Origin: Asterias amurensis
Lineage: Eukaryota; Echinodermata; Asteroidea; Forcipulatida; Asteriidae
DNA length: 64,000 bases
Direction: 5' to 3'
Assembly: GCF_032118995.1 (NCBI RefSeq)
Contig: NC_092660.1
Coordinates: 1,565,501-1,629,500, forward strand
Shown: positions 26,001-36,370 of the stretch, piece by piece
Layout: every line of letters starts with the position of its first letter
Position numbering within the stretch: the first letter of the stretch is position 1
The notes under the pieces: generated by a model
Seen by the model: the letters and a program-made list of their open reading frames with translations, nothing else
Databases searched by the model: none
Told to the model about the DNA's origin: nothing
Translations under genes and position numbers: made by a program

Positions 26001-29000
26001 CATCTGCTGTAGAATTTCAAAACCAAACCTAGCAACACGCCTGTGAATTTTGTTCACAGAAATTATCAGCGTATTGAGTATACAGTACTTTAATGCATAT
26101 TGGTGTATGGGTAGAACCGTATTATAATCTTTATCCCTGCCCTGATGGAATTTTTACATCTATTACATTGTTGAGGTTGTGGTATTTGTTTGTTTAGATG
26201 CGATCACAAACTGGTGTGTGTTGGAAACAGAATCTATCTCTTTGGTGGGTCGGGCGGCCAAGACAGATGGTTCAACGACCTACACGTTCTAGACACAGGT
26301 TTGTATTGGTTGTTGAAGTTGCAAGAGAATAATGAAAGGAAAACACCCTTGTTGCACAACTTTGTGTACTTTCAGATGCATAGTAAAAGGCTTCAGGCTT
26401 TGAAGCCTTTAAATATTTGAGTAAAAAAATTACCTCTTTTTCAAAAAGTTACTTCAGAGGAAGCACTTTCTCACAATGTTTTATACTATCAACAGCTGTC
26501 CATTGCTCGTTACCATGCAAGTAAGTTCTTATGCTAACAACTATTATGATTTAATATTAGGCCTACTGATAGTGTCCAGTGCCTTTTTTGAGGACCTGCA
26601 AAAAGATTGTTTTTTGAATGCCTTGTTTTAAAGGTAGTAATTTTGTCATTTTCATAATGAAACACAGATACACTGAAATGGTCCTCCCCTCCAACAAGGG
26701 GAGAGAAACCCCCTCCCAGGGGGTCCCACAGTCTGACACTTCATGCAGATAAGGTAAGGATGTCAATTGTTTGAATTTTTTTAATATTGAGTCAAATCAA
26801 CATTTTTTAAGCCTGTTATAATAGCAATTTCTGCTTCCCTTGGGACAAGACCATCCAATGATATCCAACATAATATATTTCTTTTGCGGTAACATGTGTA
26901 TATCTACTTGCCAGGTAGAGTTTGTTCTTTAGAGAACTGTCTTGCTATATATTCTACTACCGCGGAGTAGATTTATCGGATTGTTCAGGAGACTTCTCAG
27001 TTCTGAAAAGCACTATCCTGCTTTTTAACTACTACCTGGGCAGAAGGTAGAAACTCGGCCGGTACTACTACTTTAGCTTATAGCATAGAGCTAGGTCCTC
27101 GCTCTATGCTTATAATCTGTATCCTCATTTCGTGTGTCACATTTGTGTGTTTAGTGGGAAGTGCTTCAGGTAAGCATTCCTTGCTCTATGATGTAAGTCA
27201 CACCATTCTACCAGTTACCCTTAATAATCATCTGCCAGTCTTAATCTGTGCTTCAATAGCTGTTTACAGTTATCCCCAGTTGACTGGATCAAGTTAATCT
27301 GTCTAGTATATCAGACAGTTAATCCCCTTTCTGGATTAGGCCACATACAAATAAAAACATGTTGAGCGCCCCCACCCCACTGCCTTTTTAGAGGTTGTCT
27401 CCTTTTATTTAACATTTTTTTAAATTTAAAACGATCTCAGCAAAAAAATAAATGTTAGAAAAAAATCAGCCGGTTGTCGGGCCACCTCTTTTGAAAAAAA
27501 AGAAAGCCCTCCATCCTTTTTTCAAAAGGAAGGCTGGTAAACATGTTTTTTTTTTTGGGGGGGGGCTTACTGTAACAACTCTGTGTGGGGTCCTTAACAC
27601 ATCATCAGGGACAAACTTTCTGGTAGTAAGGTTTCTTCCTTTTGAAACTTAAGAAAAAGAAGCCTGTACATTTTGAGGGAATTTATCCTCACAAAAAAGA
27701 TTTTTGCGGAAAGATTTTGGGTAATTGTTTACCAGTCAACACACAGGATTGGATTCATTACTAAAACAACCCTGAATTATACTTTGAAGCTGGTTTGGTA
27801 GTTCCGTTAGATCTGTGGTTCTTTACTATTCCACACTACACATAAACAGAACCAATGTTTTCTTTAAAGGCAAAGTTTATCTTTGAGTTGTGGAGTCGTT
27901 GGATTGTTTTTATCCTATATAAATGTAGATGTACAAAATGTATACAATAAAACTAACATGTGAAAAAAAAAAAAAAATCGTGTTTTTTTTAGATATCGGC
28001 AAAGATGAGATTTATATAATTTAAAATGTTGGTTTGATATTTCTTGACAGGATATCTACATGTTTGGTGGCTCCAACGATAGTCTTAAAGGAAAGTCCAC
28101 CCTAGGGGATCTCCACAAACTCAGCCTTGGTAAAAGAACAAAATAATAATCATTATAATCATTTTGTACCGCCCTTTTCACACCCCAAGAGAGTCTCAAA
28201 CATGTCAAAGCGCTTCCAACGTTAATACCCCTGGGGTCGATTTCACAAAGATTAGGACTAGTCGAGGAGATATCAAAAACCAAGAGAATAGTCCTAGGTT
28301 AGGACGAGCTCGTTCTAACTCGAAATAAGACTAGTCTTACCACTGGGTCAACAAATGAATCGAGGTTGCTTGATTGCGCCACATCTTTCCTCTCTTTTTT
28401 GTAAAACAAAATTGTGATGAAATATTTGAGTGATTTTTGTTAATTTTTTTATTGCCATTTATTTAAACAGTGAATACCAACCTTCCCTTGTAAACTAATT
28501 TTCTCAAAAAAAACCAGAAATTATAAAAATTCATTTTTTTTCCTTTTTTTTTTTTTTTACAGCCAAAATGAAATGGAAGAGACCGTTTTATTCAGGAAGT
28601 CCAGCATCAAGACGCTTTGGTCATGTGGCTTGTACCTTCCTTAACTATGTGAGTAAAACGAACCCCCCTGTATGACATCCTGAACAAAGATATTTACAAA
28701 ATTTGGGGTGTTCTGTTCGAGTGGACAAGAGAATCAAACTCAAGTGGTGGTTAAAAAGGGTCGTTGTACTTTTTGTAGTGTGAATTGACATACTGCTCTT
28801 TTCTTTGTACGCACAGAAAACTGAAGGGCACCAATGTTTGTGGGTACAAACAATTGTGGGTACCTTGCGCCATGCAGATTCTCAAGTTCAGTTTCACGGA
28901 ACATAGATAGCACAACCCAAAACAAAAGATGAAGGTTTTAAAATTGCAATAACCAAATATTGACATTATGGACACAGAAAGCTTTTTACATGCAATCAAC

Positions 29001-31064
29001 TGAAAACGTTTGAAATATTTTGTAATTTTTGTTGCATTGTTTACGTGTTTATATTTCTTCTAGCTGTATGTTTTCGGAGGTACAAATGAAGATATGGATT
29101 ACAATGATGTCAAAGTGGCCAAGTTAATCAATCCGTCCAATCGCAAACCATGTAAGTTAATCAGTCCATCCAATCGCAAACCATGTTAGTTTATATCAAT
29201 CAATAAATCTGTCCAATCGCAAACCATGTTAGTTTATCAATCCCTCCAATCGCAAACCATGTAAGTTAATCAATCTGTCCAATCGCAAACCATGTAAGTT
29301 AATATCATCCAATCACAAAACCATTTAAGTTAATCAATCCATCCAATCACAGACCTTGTAAGTTAATCAATTTGTCCAATCACAAACCATGTAAGTTAAT
29401 CAATCCGTCCAATCGCAAACCATGTAAGTTAATCAGTCCATCCAATCGCAAACCATGTTAATTTATATCAATCAATAAATCTGTCCAATCGCAAACCATG
29501 TTAGTTTATCAATCCCTCCAATCGCAAACCATGTAAGTTAATCAATCTGTCCAATCGCAAACCATGTAAGTTAATATCATCCAATCACAAAACCATTTAA
29601 GTTAATCAATCCATCCAATCACAGACCTTGGTCCAATCACAAACCATGTAAGTTAGTCAATCCGTCCAATCGCAAACCATGTAAGTTAATCAGTTTGTCC
29701 AATCGCAAACCATGTAAGTTAATTCTTTTTAAAGGAAAGGTACATGTTTGGTAATCACTTCAAATTAATGGCAATAAAAACTTTTGGTTAGAAGCTTACT
29801 AAAGCAGCTTACGATAGTACATGTATAAAGCCTTTTTAGAAAAAGTAATGTGGTTATATAATAAGATATTAAGTTTTTAAGTCCCAAAATTTGAATCTGA
29901 GATACGCATCTCAGATCATGTGTTCATATTTGGGATTATTCTTCCTGCGTGGACATATTAGCTCCGGATTTTTCGACGATATCTCACAATTGCAACCACC
30001 TCTTGAAATGAAATTTAAACATGCAAGTTTTATTTATACAGTCTACACCCATTAATTACGAGGTTCCGGTTAATACAAGTTTTGACTTGCGGCCCCGAAC
30101 TGCCCCGTGCGTGTTTCAATTTACATTTCGCTTTTCTGGAAGACAGTACAGAACACCATTTTTTGTTTAAAAAATATCTCAATAGCGCTAATTTTAATTT
30201 CCCTAAATTTTTTGTTTTGTTTGGGTAAGCAGTGAAAGTGTCACCAGAGCTGCTACACACAGTACTGTATGGCAGCCCAGAGGACAACGACGTAGGTACA
30301 CCTGCAGCAATGGTGCCAAGCTCACCCACAGATGACAACAGAGATCAAAGTAAGTTACTGATACACCCCCCCCCCCCCATCACACCGAACTCATTCTCAC
30401 TACGCTCTGAAAAATGTAAACTTGATGCAAGACTATTCATTTTGGTTTTATCAAACACCAATGTGTGTTAGCACTGTATACTCGGTGCTTTCCCCAAGTC
30501 CTGTGAAAAAATATCACAGGCATGTTACTTGGGTGGGATTCGAACCGACGACTGCAAGACACTACATTTTTCACAACGCAGTGAGAACGAGTTTTGGTGT
30601 GATATGGATATTAAGCAGTTCTATTTGAAGCACTGCTTTGCTAATACCCCCATCACACCGAACCCGTTCTCACTACATTATGAAAATTGTAGTGTTGTTG
30701 CTAGACAATAGTAATGTGGCAAGGAGGGAGCGAGCAGGGGATCGCGATAATTGAATAAAACAGCTGTATTTCACATTTTACCAGCAAAAAAGTCGCTGAT
30801 GTAACGTCTTTGGCTGAATTCAGTAGAAGATCATTAAGTAAAATTTTCTGAAGTTTCTAAAACAGTTTTAATCTAAATTGTTCTAAAAATGAAAAAACAA
30901 TACAGTATTTCGTTGATGCTTTATGTTGATTTTGAACTATGTCCTATTTAAAAAAAAACACAAAAAAACATTTTCTGATTTGCTTTTTGTTTATCTACTT
31001 AGGGAGTTCATCTGAAGCCTCATCATCTTCTTCCAACTCAGACTCAAGCAGTGACGAAGACTGA
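20871..31064 (+). CDS. Six-blade kelch-repeat protein with acidic Ser-rich tail
   Basis: Fourteen exons: 20871-20941, 21799-21877, 22344-22380, 22727-22802, 23509-23597, 23912-24058, 24871-24922, 26198-26298, 26668-26753, 28051-28129, 28563-28648, 29064-29151, 30233-30349, 31003-31064. The total is 1,170 nt, giving 389 aa. Kelch double-glycine motifs sit at about residues 40-41 (YIFGG), 98-99 (YVFGG), 150-151 (YVIGG), 200-201 (YLFGG), 252-253 (YMFGG) and 306-307 (YVFGG). The ~50-residue spacing and Trp-containing linkers (LRWEKI, CIWRFV, LTWTKL, LKWSSP, MKWKRP) indicate one six-bladed propeller. The tail from about residue 370 is Ser/Asp/Glu-rich and low complexity. No BTB, BACK, F-box or membrane domain is visible, so it belongs with KLHDC-type proteins, and I cannot assign a vertebrate orthologue. 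The start is the first ATG after an in-frame TAG 30 nt upstream. Exon 12 is followed at once by a tandem array that copies its own end. Confidence 0.93.
21115..21322 (+). repeat. Dispersed TTTCATAAAGC...TGCTTAAC repeat in kelch intron 1
   Basis: ACCAATTTCATAAAGCCTTT and GTATTTTCTGCTTAACATAT, with internal GCTAAGCACAGACAAGCTG, belong to the same family as 36215-36370. Confidence 0.6.
22945..23300 (-). mobile_element. Near-complete tRNA-Leu-like SINE body with (ATT)n tail
   Basis: On the minus strand it carries ACGTAAAGCCGTTGGTCCC, GAACCCAGTGCACTTTTTG, GGTGTTCCTGGCTGTGGC, GCGCCGTAGCACCATGTAAA, CGCCTTGAGTACCTTGTTTG, GCGCTATATAAGTCTTCAAT and about 24 ATT units (22955-23016). The tRNA-like head has been lost. 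It sits in kelch intron 4. Confidence 0.88.
23660..23890 (+). repeat. Dispersed repeat shared with 48125-48415
   Basis: TTAAAGGATTTGGGTAC, AATGTCCACAGATTTAC, GTAGAAAGCTTCCC and GCTGAGGTGCTCTTTAGTTT recur in the same order at 48120-48270 (AATGTCCACAGATTTACATT, GTAGAAAGCTTGGAA). It is a further MITE-like family with a TTAA edge. Confidence 0.65.
24945..25262 (-). mobile_element. tRNA-like repeat (family T) flanked by direct repeats
   Basis: The body contains the inverted B box GGTGGGATTCGAACCCACGA and A box TGTCTTACCAACTAGACTAC. The same ~60-bp segment (CCCATACACCGATGTGTGTT, AGCACTGTATACTCAGTACT) stands at both ends, at 24960-25003 and 25218-25260. It lies in kelch intron 7. Another partial copy follows at 25560-25780. 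Confidence 0.85.
26308..26586 (+). mobile_element. GGCACTGGACAC-type MITE, 5'-truncated, in kelch intron 8
   Basis: It runs from GTTGAAGTTGCAAGAGAATA through CAGGCTTTGAAGCCTTTAAA to GATAGTGTCCAGTGCCTTTT. It begins ten bases after the exon 8 donor, so it inserted or recombined very close to the splice site. Confidence 0.85.
26885..27050 (-). repeat. Dispersed GTTCTTTAGAGAACTGTC repeat, reverse copy
   Basis: GTTCTTTAGAGAACTGTCTT, ACTACCGCGGAGTAGATTTA and GGAGACTTCTCAGTTCTGAA mirror the forward copies at 4880-5070 and 63440-63600. Confidence 0.65.
28233..28345. mobile_element. Palindromic TCCTAACTTAGGA element, short copy
   Basis: GGGGTCGATTTCACAAAGAT, AGTCCTAGGTTAGGACGAG and AATAAGACTAGTCTTACC show the family structure. 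A SINE tail fragment (28140-28230, reverse) is joined to its left side. Confidence 0.65.
29119..29722 (+). repeat. 33-bp tandem array derived from the end of kelch exon 12 and its donor
   Basis: About 18 units of AAGTTAATCAATCCGTCC + AATCGCAAACCATGT start with the last coding bases of exon 12 itself (29119-29151). Units vary (31-43 bp). A block of eight units (about 29119-29390) is repeated as a higher-order copy (about 29392-29645). About eleven unit borders keep a GTAAGT donor, including the authentic one at 29152. Reading on from the exon gives one further in-frame unit (CKLISPSNRKPC) and then TAG. Confidence 0.95.
30445..30560 (-). mobile_element. Partial family T tRNA-like repeat in kelch intron 13
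   Basis: CACCAATGTGTGTTAGCACT, CTCGGTGCTTTCCCCAAGTC and GTGGGATTCGAACCGACGA match the tail and B-box side of the family. The remaining body is missing. Two ACCCCCATCACACCGAAC-like segments (30370 and 30645) flank the area. Confidence 0.7.
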
Positions 31065-31150
31065 CCCCCTAGAACTGCCAATAAAAGTTTACACAACAAA
31101 ACACAAGTTTTCTTAAAATAACACTTCATCGAAAGTCTTCAGCAACGAAT

Positions 31151-31156
31151 AATAAA
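31151..31156 (+). terminator. Candidate kelch polyadenylation signal
   Basis: AATAAA lies 87 bp after the stop codon. It is the first canonical hexamer downstream of the coding end, so it is a reasonable but unproven 3' end. Confidence 0.4.
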
Positions 31157-31379
31157 ATAATTATTTTTTGTCTTTCAACTTACTAAAGGCCTACGTAACA
31201 AAACTGAAGGTAAAAAAAAATTACTAAAAAAGGATTGTCTAAAGGATTGACACCTTACGTATATTCACTTTAAAATCGAACCTGCTTAGTTCAAAATGTT
31301 AAACCAATAACTATATTTCGTTTATCAATGTTTTCAAAGAGCAGTACCCGAAAAACAGCAATACCTATTTGGATTTGTT

Positions 31380-31555
31380 AATATCTGAGTGAGAAATTAC
31401 AATGAGTGGGAAATTACCTCTTTCTCAAAAACTGCGTTCAGACAGAGCCGTTTCTTACAATTGTTTATACTATTAACAGCTCTCCATTACTCTTTAACAA
31501 GTAGGTTTTTATGCCAACAATTATTTTGAGTAATTGTCAATAGTGTCCAGTGCCT
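31380..31555 (+). mobile_element. Right half of a GGCACTGGACAC-type MITE
   Basis: ACCTCTTTCTCAAAAACTGC, ACAGCTCTCCATTACTC and AATAGTGTCCAGTGCC, then TTTAAA, are the family's right end with its TTAA edge. Confidence 0.78.
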
Positions 31556-31837
31556 TTAAACAGACATTGATGGCATTTCTTTCAATGTCATAGTTTATCA
31601 ACACTTTGCCCTTTTCATTCCACGAGGCAAAGTCCAGATTTCTTGTGTCAATTCTACGACAATGCAATCTTATGTTTGTATAATTTCAAAAAATATGTGT
31701 AAAATATTTTTGAATGGTAATAAGGTAAAATGTAAGGAAAAGGTTTGTATATATTTTGTAAAAATATCATACACGAGAATCATTGTAATAATATGATTAT
31801 GTACCGACCCAATTTCTTACTTAATCGATTGATATAA

Positions 31838-34012
31838 GGGCAATTCCACGTCATGGACATTACGTTTTGAGACATTTTTAGAACTTTGTTGGTCAGTTAA
31901 ACACACCAAGTAGCTTTGATTTATAGTTTTGTGCTTGATACTAGTATCTTGTGTCCTAGTAAGTCAAATGATACTATGTATTTGGAAAAAATCAAACTAA
32001 TTAAGGAGTCAGAGCACAGCTAACGAGCGTCATGGACATTACGAAAAACGGAAGTGGGTTTTGGGTACAACAAACTCAATTCCAAAACTCTGTGAAGTTA
32101 AAGTTCAAAATTTTTAGAATACCTTTTTATTTGCTAAACAGGGAAGTAGTTAACATGAACATTGATAATATTTTTAAGAAAACCTGTCAACTTTCTTGTT
32201 ACACATCTTAATAGAGCGTCATGGACATTACATTTTGGGTTATTTTTAGCGTCATGGACATTACGTCAAACTTGTAAAATGATGCATCATGCTTTTACCC
32301 TGAATTTGTAAACCCATGTGCTGCCTTGCTCTTAATATGGGTTTTAAACTATAATGAATGTCCCTATCTTAATGTTTAACCTCTTCCAAACATTTTTAAG
32401 AACCAAACCTCCCCCAGAATCTCACTTAAACCCCGCCCCTCGGTAAGTCCCCTTTTTGCACTTTCCGTCCACATCCAACCAGGCTGGCTTCTGCCTTGGA
32501 GTAGTTATGATAGACCAGAGATGTAGGTATACATGAAGTAACCTTTTTTTCTAATTATCTTTAACATAATTCCCTTTTATGTGTTTTTCACATGGTAATT
32601 GTTCATCTTGAGTAATATACTGAACATCTTGCGTCAACATTTTATGTAAATGGAAATTAAACATCAAAGGTTTCTGTAATTTTCAAAGTTGATCTGGATA
32701 CTGCTATGTTCAAGACTGGGTGAACAACTCCCAGAAGATCAGTTAAAATGAGTTGGGAGGACTTCTTGGGAGGAACAGGTCAAACGTAGATGCTTCCTTA
32801 GTTTTCCAAATACGAGACAGTCATTGAGGTCATCCTCTACACGTTCCACCTAGATTGACCTGCAAAACAAGAACGGAGAACAACAAATGAAGGAAAGATT
32901 GGCTGCATGGGGCTTTGTTTATCACAATCATGTTTCCATGTTTTGTCTTGTTTTCTCTCTATACTTTTTCTGCCTCTGTACTCAAGTCTTAGCCATTCTG
33001 AAATTATGTAAAAATAAAAAATTATTTTATGTATGACGTCTTTGTATCCAAGCTATCCGTAGATGTGTACAAATCTGCACTACGCCTAGGCCTTGAGAAA
33101 TCTTCTTTGATGATAAAGTCTGTTTATAATGTCCTACATTCATCTAAACATGTCTCACCAACAGTTCACATACATTTCAATGTCACTTGAATGTTTTTAG
33201 GAAAGAACAGTTCCATGAGAAAACTCACCTGAAAATCTCGGAATTGAGCTGTCAGTTTGTAGAATCTGTGCACGAATGTTGCCACTAAACGCGCTGCTAA
33301 AAAAGAGCTTGAAGTAAATTTCTGATGAGGTCTATGACAAATGTTCTCTTTGACTAGTCCAGGTTTACCTACAGTAGGTCCAATTGATAAATTGTAGCAT
33401 TTACCTTCAACAAGGTAAGTTTCATGTGACATGTAATGTCCATGACGTAATGTCCATGACGCTAAATGTAATGTCCATGACGCTCGTTAGCACAGTTGTA
33501 ATTAATTTTTTATTAATTTTCTTGCATTTTAGGATTAGCCCCTAAAAACTAGCTTTGCGTATGAAGTCTCATGAAAATATCTCTTACTGGCTTTAAAATA
33601 TAAAACTAAACACCATGCAATGTCATGGACATTACATTTCATAATTGGTAATTAAGGGCTAATTAAAACGAGTGGCAGCACCTTGTGAATAAATTGACAA
33701 TGAAGTTTCTTTAAAATTGTGAATACTTACCACCAGTTATATGTTTAAGCCAAGAATAATTGAAATATCATCTAAAATGTAACCAGGAGGGCATTTTAGA
33801 CAATTGTGCCAAACGTTTCCCAAAAATCATGAATTTGACTCAAAAAAAACTTTTTTAATAAACGATAAAAAACATGGAAAACCAAGGAAAAAAAATGAAA
33901 CAAACATAGATTTGAAATCACTAGGTATCACTCTTTCTTGCTACTTTAAATTTAAATCCACAAATTTGACTTCAATTTTTTGGGCCGAGGACACTTTTTG
34001 GTGGAATTGCCC
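31838..34012. mobile_element. 2,175-bp DNA transposon with 12-bp TIRs and CGTCATGGACATTACG boxes
   Basis: Terminal inverted repeats GGGCAATTCCAC (31838-31849) and GTGGAATTGCCC (34001-34012) are perfect, and ATAA flanks both ends (31834-31837, 34013-34016). Eight copies of CGTCATGGACATTAC(G/A) lie inside: forward at 31849, 32028, 32217 and 32250, reverse at 33432, 33446 and 33467, and forward at 33620. The second and the seventh share an extended inverted match (TAACGAGCGTC...). A diverged unoccupied version of the insertion site exists at 35571-35799, which confirms both ends. The only notable frame is a minus-strand one at 33229-33432. The superfamily is not assigned; a 4-bp duplication would fit several, such as Sola or Academ. 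Confidence 0.93.
33229..33432 (-). CDS. Possible first exon of an unknown protein inside the transposon
   Basis: On the minus strand an ATG at 33432 lies just inside the reverse box cluster. It opens 68 codons (starting MSHETYLVEGKCYNL, ending RFYKLTAQFRDFQ), followed by CAG/GTGAGT, a strong donor. About 0.4 kb further on, a pyrimidine tract with TTTTGCAG and then TCTAG precedes a 35-codon open stretch (VERVEDDLNDCLVFGKLR...) ending in TGA near 32743. I recognise neither part, and the frame could be accidental. No DDE/DDD catalytic pattern is visible. Confidence 0.3.
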
Positions 34013-34124
34013 ATAAGGGGTTTGTCATTAAAATTAATAATAACTATCTTTTCTTATAATGATTTATGTTTGGCCATCTCGAAGCACTTAATAACATGTT
34101 AAGACATATTTGCCAAGTTTTTTG

Positions 34125-34365
34125 TTTATCTGCAGCCAACCATGCCAGAAACTAAAAGGGAAACCCCCTTCCTGTAACAGGTTTGCGTATCCTTTTATGT
34201 ACATTACACAACACACCGGACCTACAGCTTTACGTCCCATCCGAATGGACGAAGCAATAATGGTTAGTATATTGCTTAAGGACACAAATGTCAAGAGCGG
34301 GACTTGAACCCACACTCAAGCTTGAGTCCGGTGTGATTGACCACTCTGCCAAGACGCGCCAAATT
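34125..34365 (-). mobile_element. tRNA-Leu-like SINE, head and part of body
   Basis: On the minus strand TTGGCGCGTCTTGGCAGAGT begins the head. The anticodon-like ACTCAAGC, B-box-like GGGTTCAAGTCCCGC and body GGGACGTAAAGCTGTAGG follow. The tail is missing. Confidence 0.75.
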
Positions 34366-34539
34366 AAAACGATTTGAAAGTGAGTGTTCAGGTTCACAAT
34401 GGACAAGCATTGTTGCATCAAGTGGTTATGAAATAAAAACTGTGCAAAGAGCCACTCTTTCATACAGGTCTTTTGACGGTAAGCAGTTGTAACTGTTATA
34501 TTTGTATTCGTACAGACTAAGGTTTGATAATGCTTTTAA

Positions 34540-34735
34540 CTAAGCCCAATTTCATAGAGCTGCTTAAGAAAAAAAGTACTTTGAATTTGCTGACAATAGG
34601 GTTACCAGCCAAAAATAACATTCCACATGTACCGAATTGTGACTAGTGTCCCGTTTATGTTTGCTTAGAAGAACATTTTTATGCACTACATGTATAAGGC
34701 TGCTAAAGCATCTGTGTGAAATTGGGCCCTTGGGA
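34540..34735 (+). repeat. Dispersed TTTCATAGAGCTGCTTAAG repeat
   Basis: CCCAATTTCATAGAGCTGCT on the left and CTGTGTGAAATTGGGCCC on the right are inverted ends of about 15 bp. Internal GCTTAGAAGAACAT fits the family. Confidence 0.65.
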
Positions 34736-35334
34736 GTTGTGGCAAGTTTTTTTATATTGAAAAATAATGTTTGTGGAAAATATTTGTACACAATTGTTTT
34801 CAATCTCAGTTTAATTTTGAAGTCCAAATAAATACTTCACTGTATAAGTAGAACTTCTCTTTTCTGAATAATTAATTCCTTTTACCTCCCCATCACCGAA
34901 GTAAACATTTATTGTCTAAAAAGATTTAGCAAAACATTACATGAATAAATATATTAAATAGGATTTGACCTTTGCATGGTGGATAACTAAGCAGGGCTGT
35001 ATGCTTCGTTTTTGAAAGGGCAAGGGCACCAAGGCATTTTCTTCTTGGTATAGGGCACCCTCATGAGGAAATTGCAAATTTGTACTGGAGCATTTCAAGG
35101 GCACCAAGGCAATGACCAGGGGACACGGAGGCAATTGCCTTCGTTGCCTCCGTGAAGTATCAGGCCTGACTAAGAGATGTTTGTAGTACACCAAAGAATT
35201 ACTTCTTCAGAGCATACTGATCGAAACGCAAGTCGTCAACTACTGGTTCTTTTCAGAACCAACAATACTCATACGAAATAATAAATATAACCACAGCTCA
35301 GTCTTGAAAAGTTTGGTTGTTATTGGTATACATA

Positions 35335-36190
35335 CTCTCTGAATCAAGATAATGTACAGCAATTTGGAACTGGATGCAAAACTGCAGCAACTGGTACTAG
35401 TCTTTGAATCAAGATATTGTACACTGGTTGAAAAACCAGCCAGGTGTGTTCTTACTCTATGAGTAAAGATAAGGTACAGTAGTTGGTAATGTTTGCAAAA
35501 CTGCAGCAACTGGCATTAATTTGAATCAAGATATGGCACAAAATCAAGAGAGGGTACACAAATTTGTACTGGCAAAGTCCAGATTTCTTGCATAAATTCT
35601 ACGACAATGCAATCTTATGTTTGTATAATTTCAAAAAATATGTGTAAAATATTTTTGAATGGTAATAAGGTAAAATGTAAGGAAAAGGTTTGTATATATT
35701 TGGTAAAAATATCATACACGAGAATCATTGTAATATGATTATTATGTACTGTCCCAATTTCAATTGTGTCTTACGTAATCGATTGATCAAAGGGGTTTGC
35801 AAAACCAGCCAGGTGCGTTCTAACTCTATGAATAAAGATAAGGTACAGTAGTTGTTAATGGTTGCAAAATTCCAGCAACTGGTTTTAGTCTTTGAATCAA
35901 GGTAAGGTGCAGTATTTTGTACTGGTTGCAAAACCAGCCAGGTGCGTTCTAACTTCTAACTCTATGAATCAAGGTAAGGTACAGTAGTTGGTAATTGTTG
36001 CAAAACTGCAGCAACTGATGTCAAGATACGGTACAGCGATTTGTAGTGATTGCAAAACTGCGGTCAGGTGCATTCTAACCCTTTGAATCAAGACAGGATA
36101 CAGCAGTTGTTGCAAAACTGCTGCAACTAGTATTTTGACTCATTGAATCAAGATAATATACAGCTTTAGAGTTATTTGCAAAACTCGACG
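35335..36190 (+). repeat. Degenerate ~65-bp two-type tandem array
   Basis: Two alternating unit types share GAATCAAGATAAGGTACAG. One continues GCAAAACTGCAGCAACTGG and the other GCAAAACCAGCCAGGTGCG. About a dozen diverged units are visible, interrupted at 35571-35799 by a copy of kelch-downstream DNA. Confidence 0.88.
35571..35799 (+). repeat. Duplicate of kelch 3' flank carrying an empty transposon site
   Basis: It matches 31626-31837 plus 34013-34024, over GGCAAAGTCCAGATTTCTTG to CGATTGAT-(CAAA)-GGGGTTTG, at about 90%. The transposon present in the other copy is absent here. Confidence 0.92.
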
Positions 36191-36214
36191 GCTTGATTTT
36201 ACAGAGCTAAGAAC

Positions 36215-36370
36215 AGGGGCCGATTTCATAAAGCTGTTAAGCAGAAAATACTGCTTAACAAACTTAGTTGCTAAACCATTTCGAGAAGTAAGCAATGGAA
36301 ATCTTGGCTGGTAACATGTTCCTCTTAGAAAAAAAAATTAGCTGTTGCGAACAACTTACCAACCAAATGG
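36215..36370 (+). repeat. Dispersed TTTCATAAAGCTG...GCTTAAC repeat
   Basis: GGGGCCGATTTCATAAAGCT and AGAAAATACTGCTTAACAAA match the family at 21115-21322. Confidence 0.65.

Noticed and set aside
29119-29722. CRISPR-like array
   Set aside because: Units are contiguous 33-bp tandem copies without unique spacers, in an animal gene, and derive from an exon edge.
31838-34012. Assignment of the transposon to a named superfamily
   Set aside because: The 4-bp duplication and GGGCAATTCCAC ends alone do not decide it, and no transposase motif is visible.
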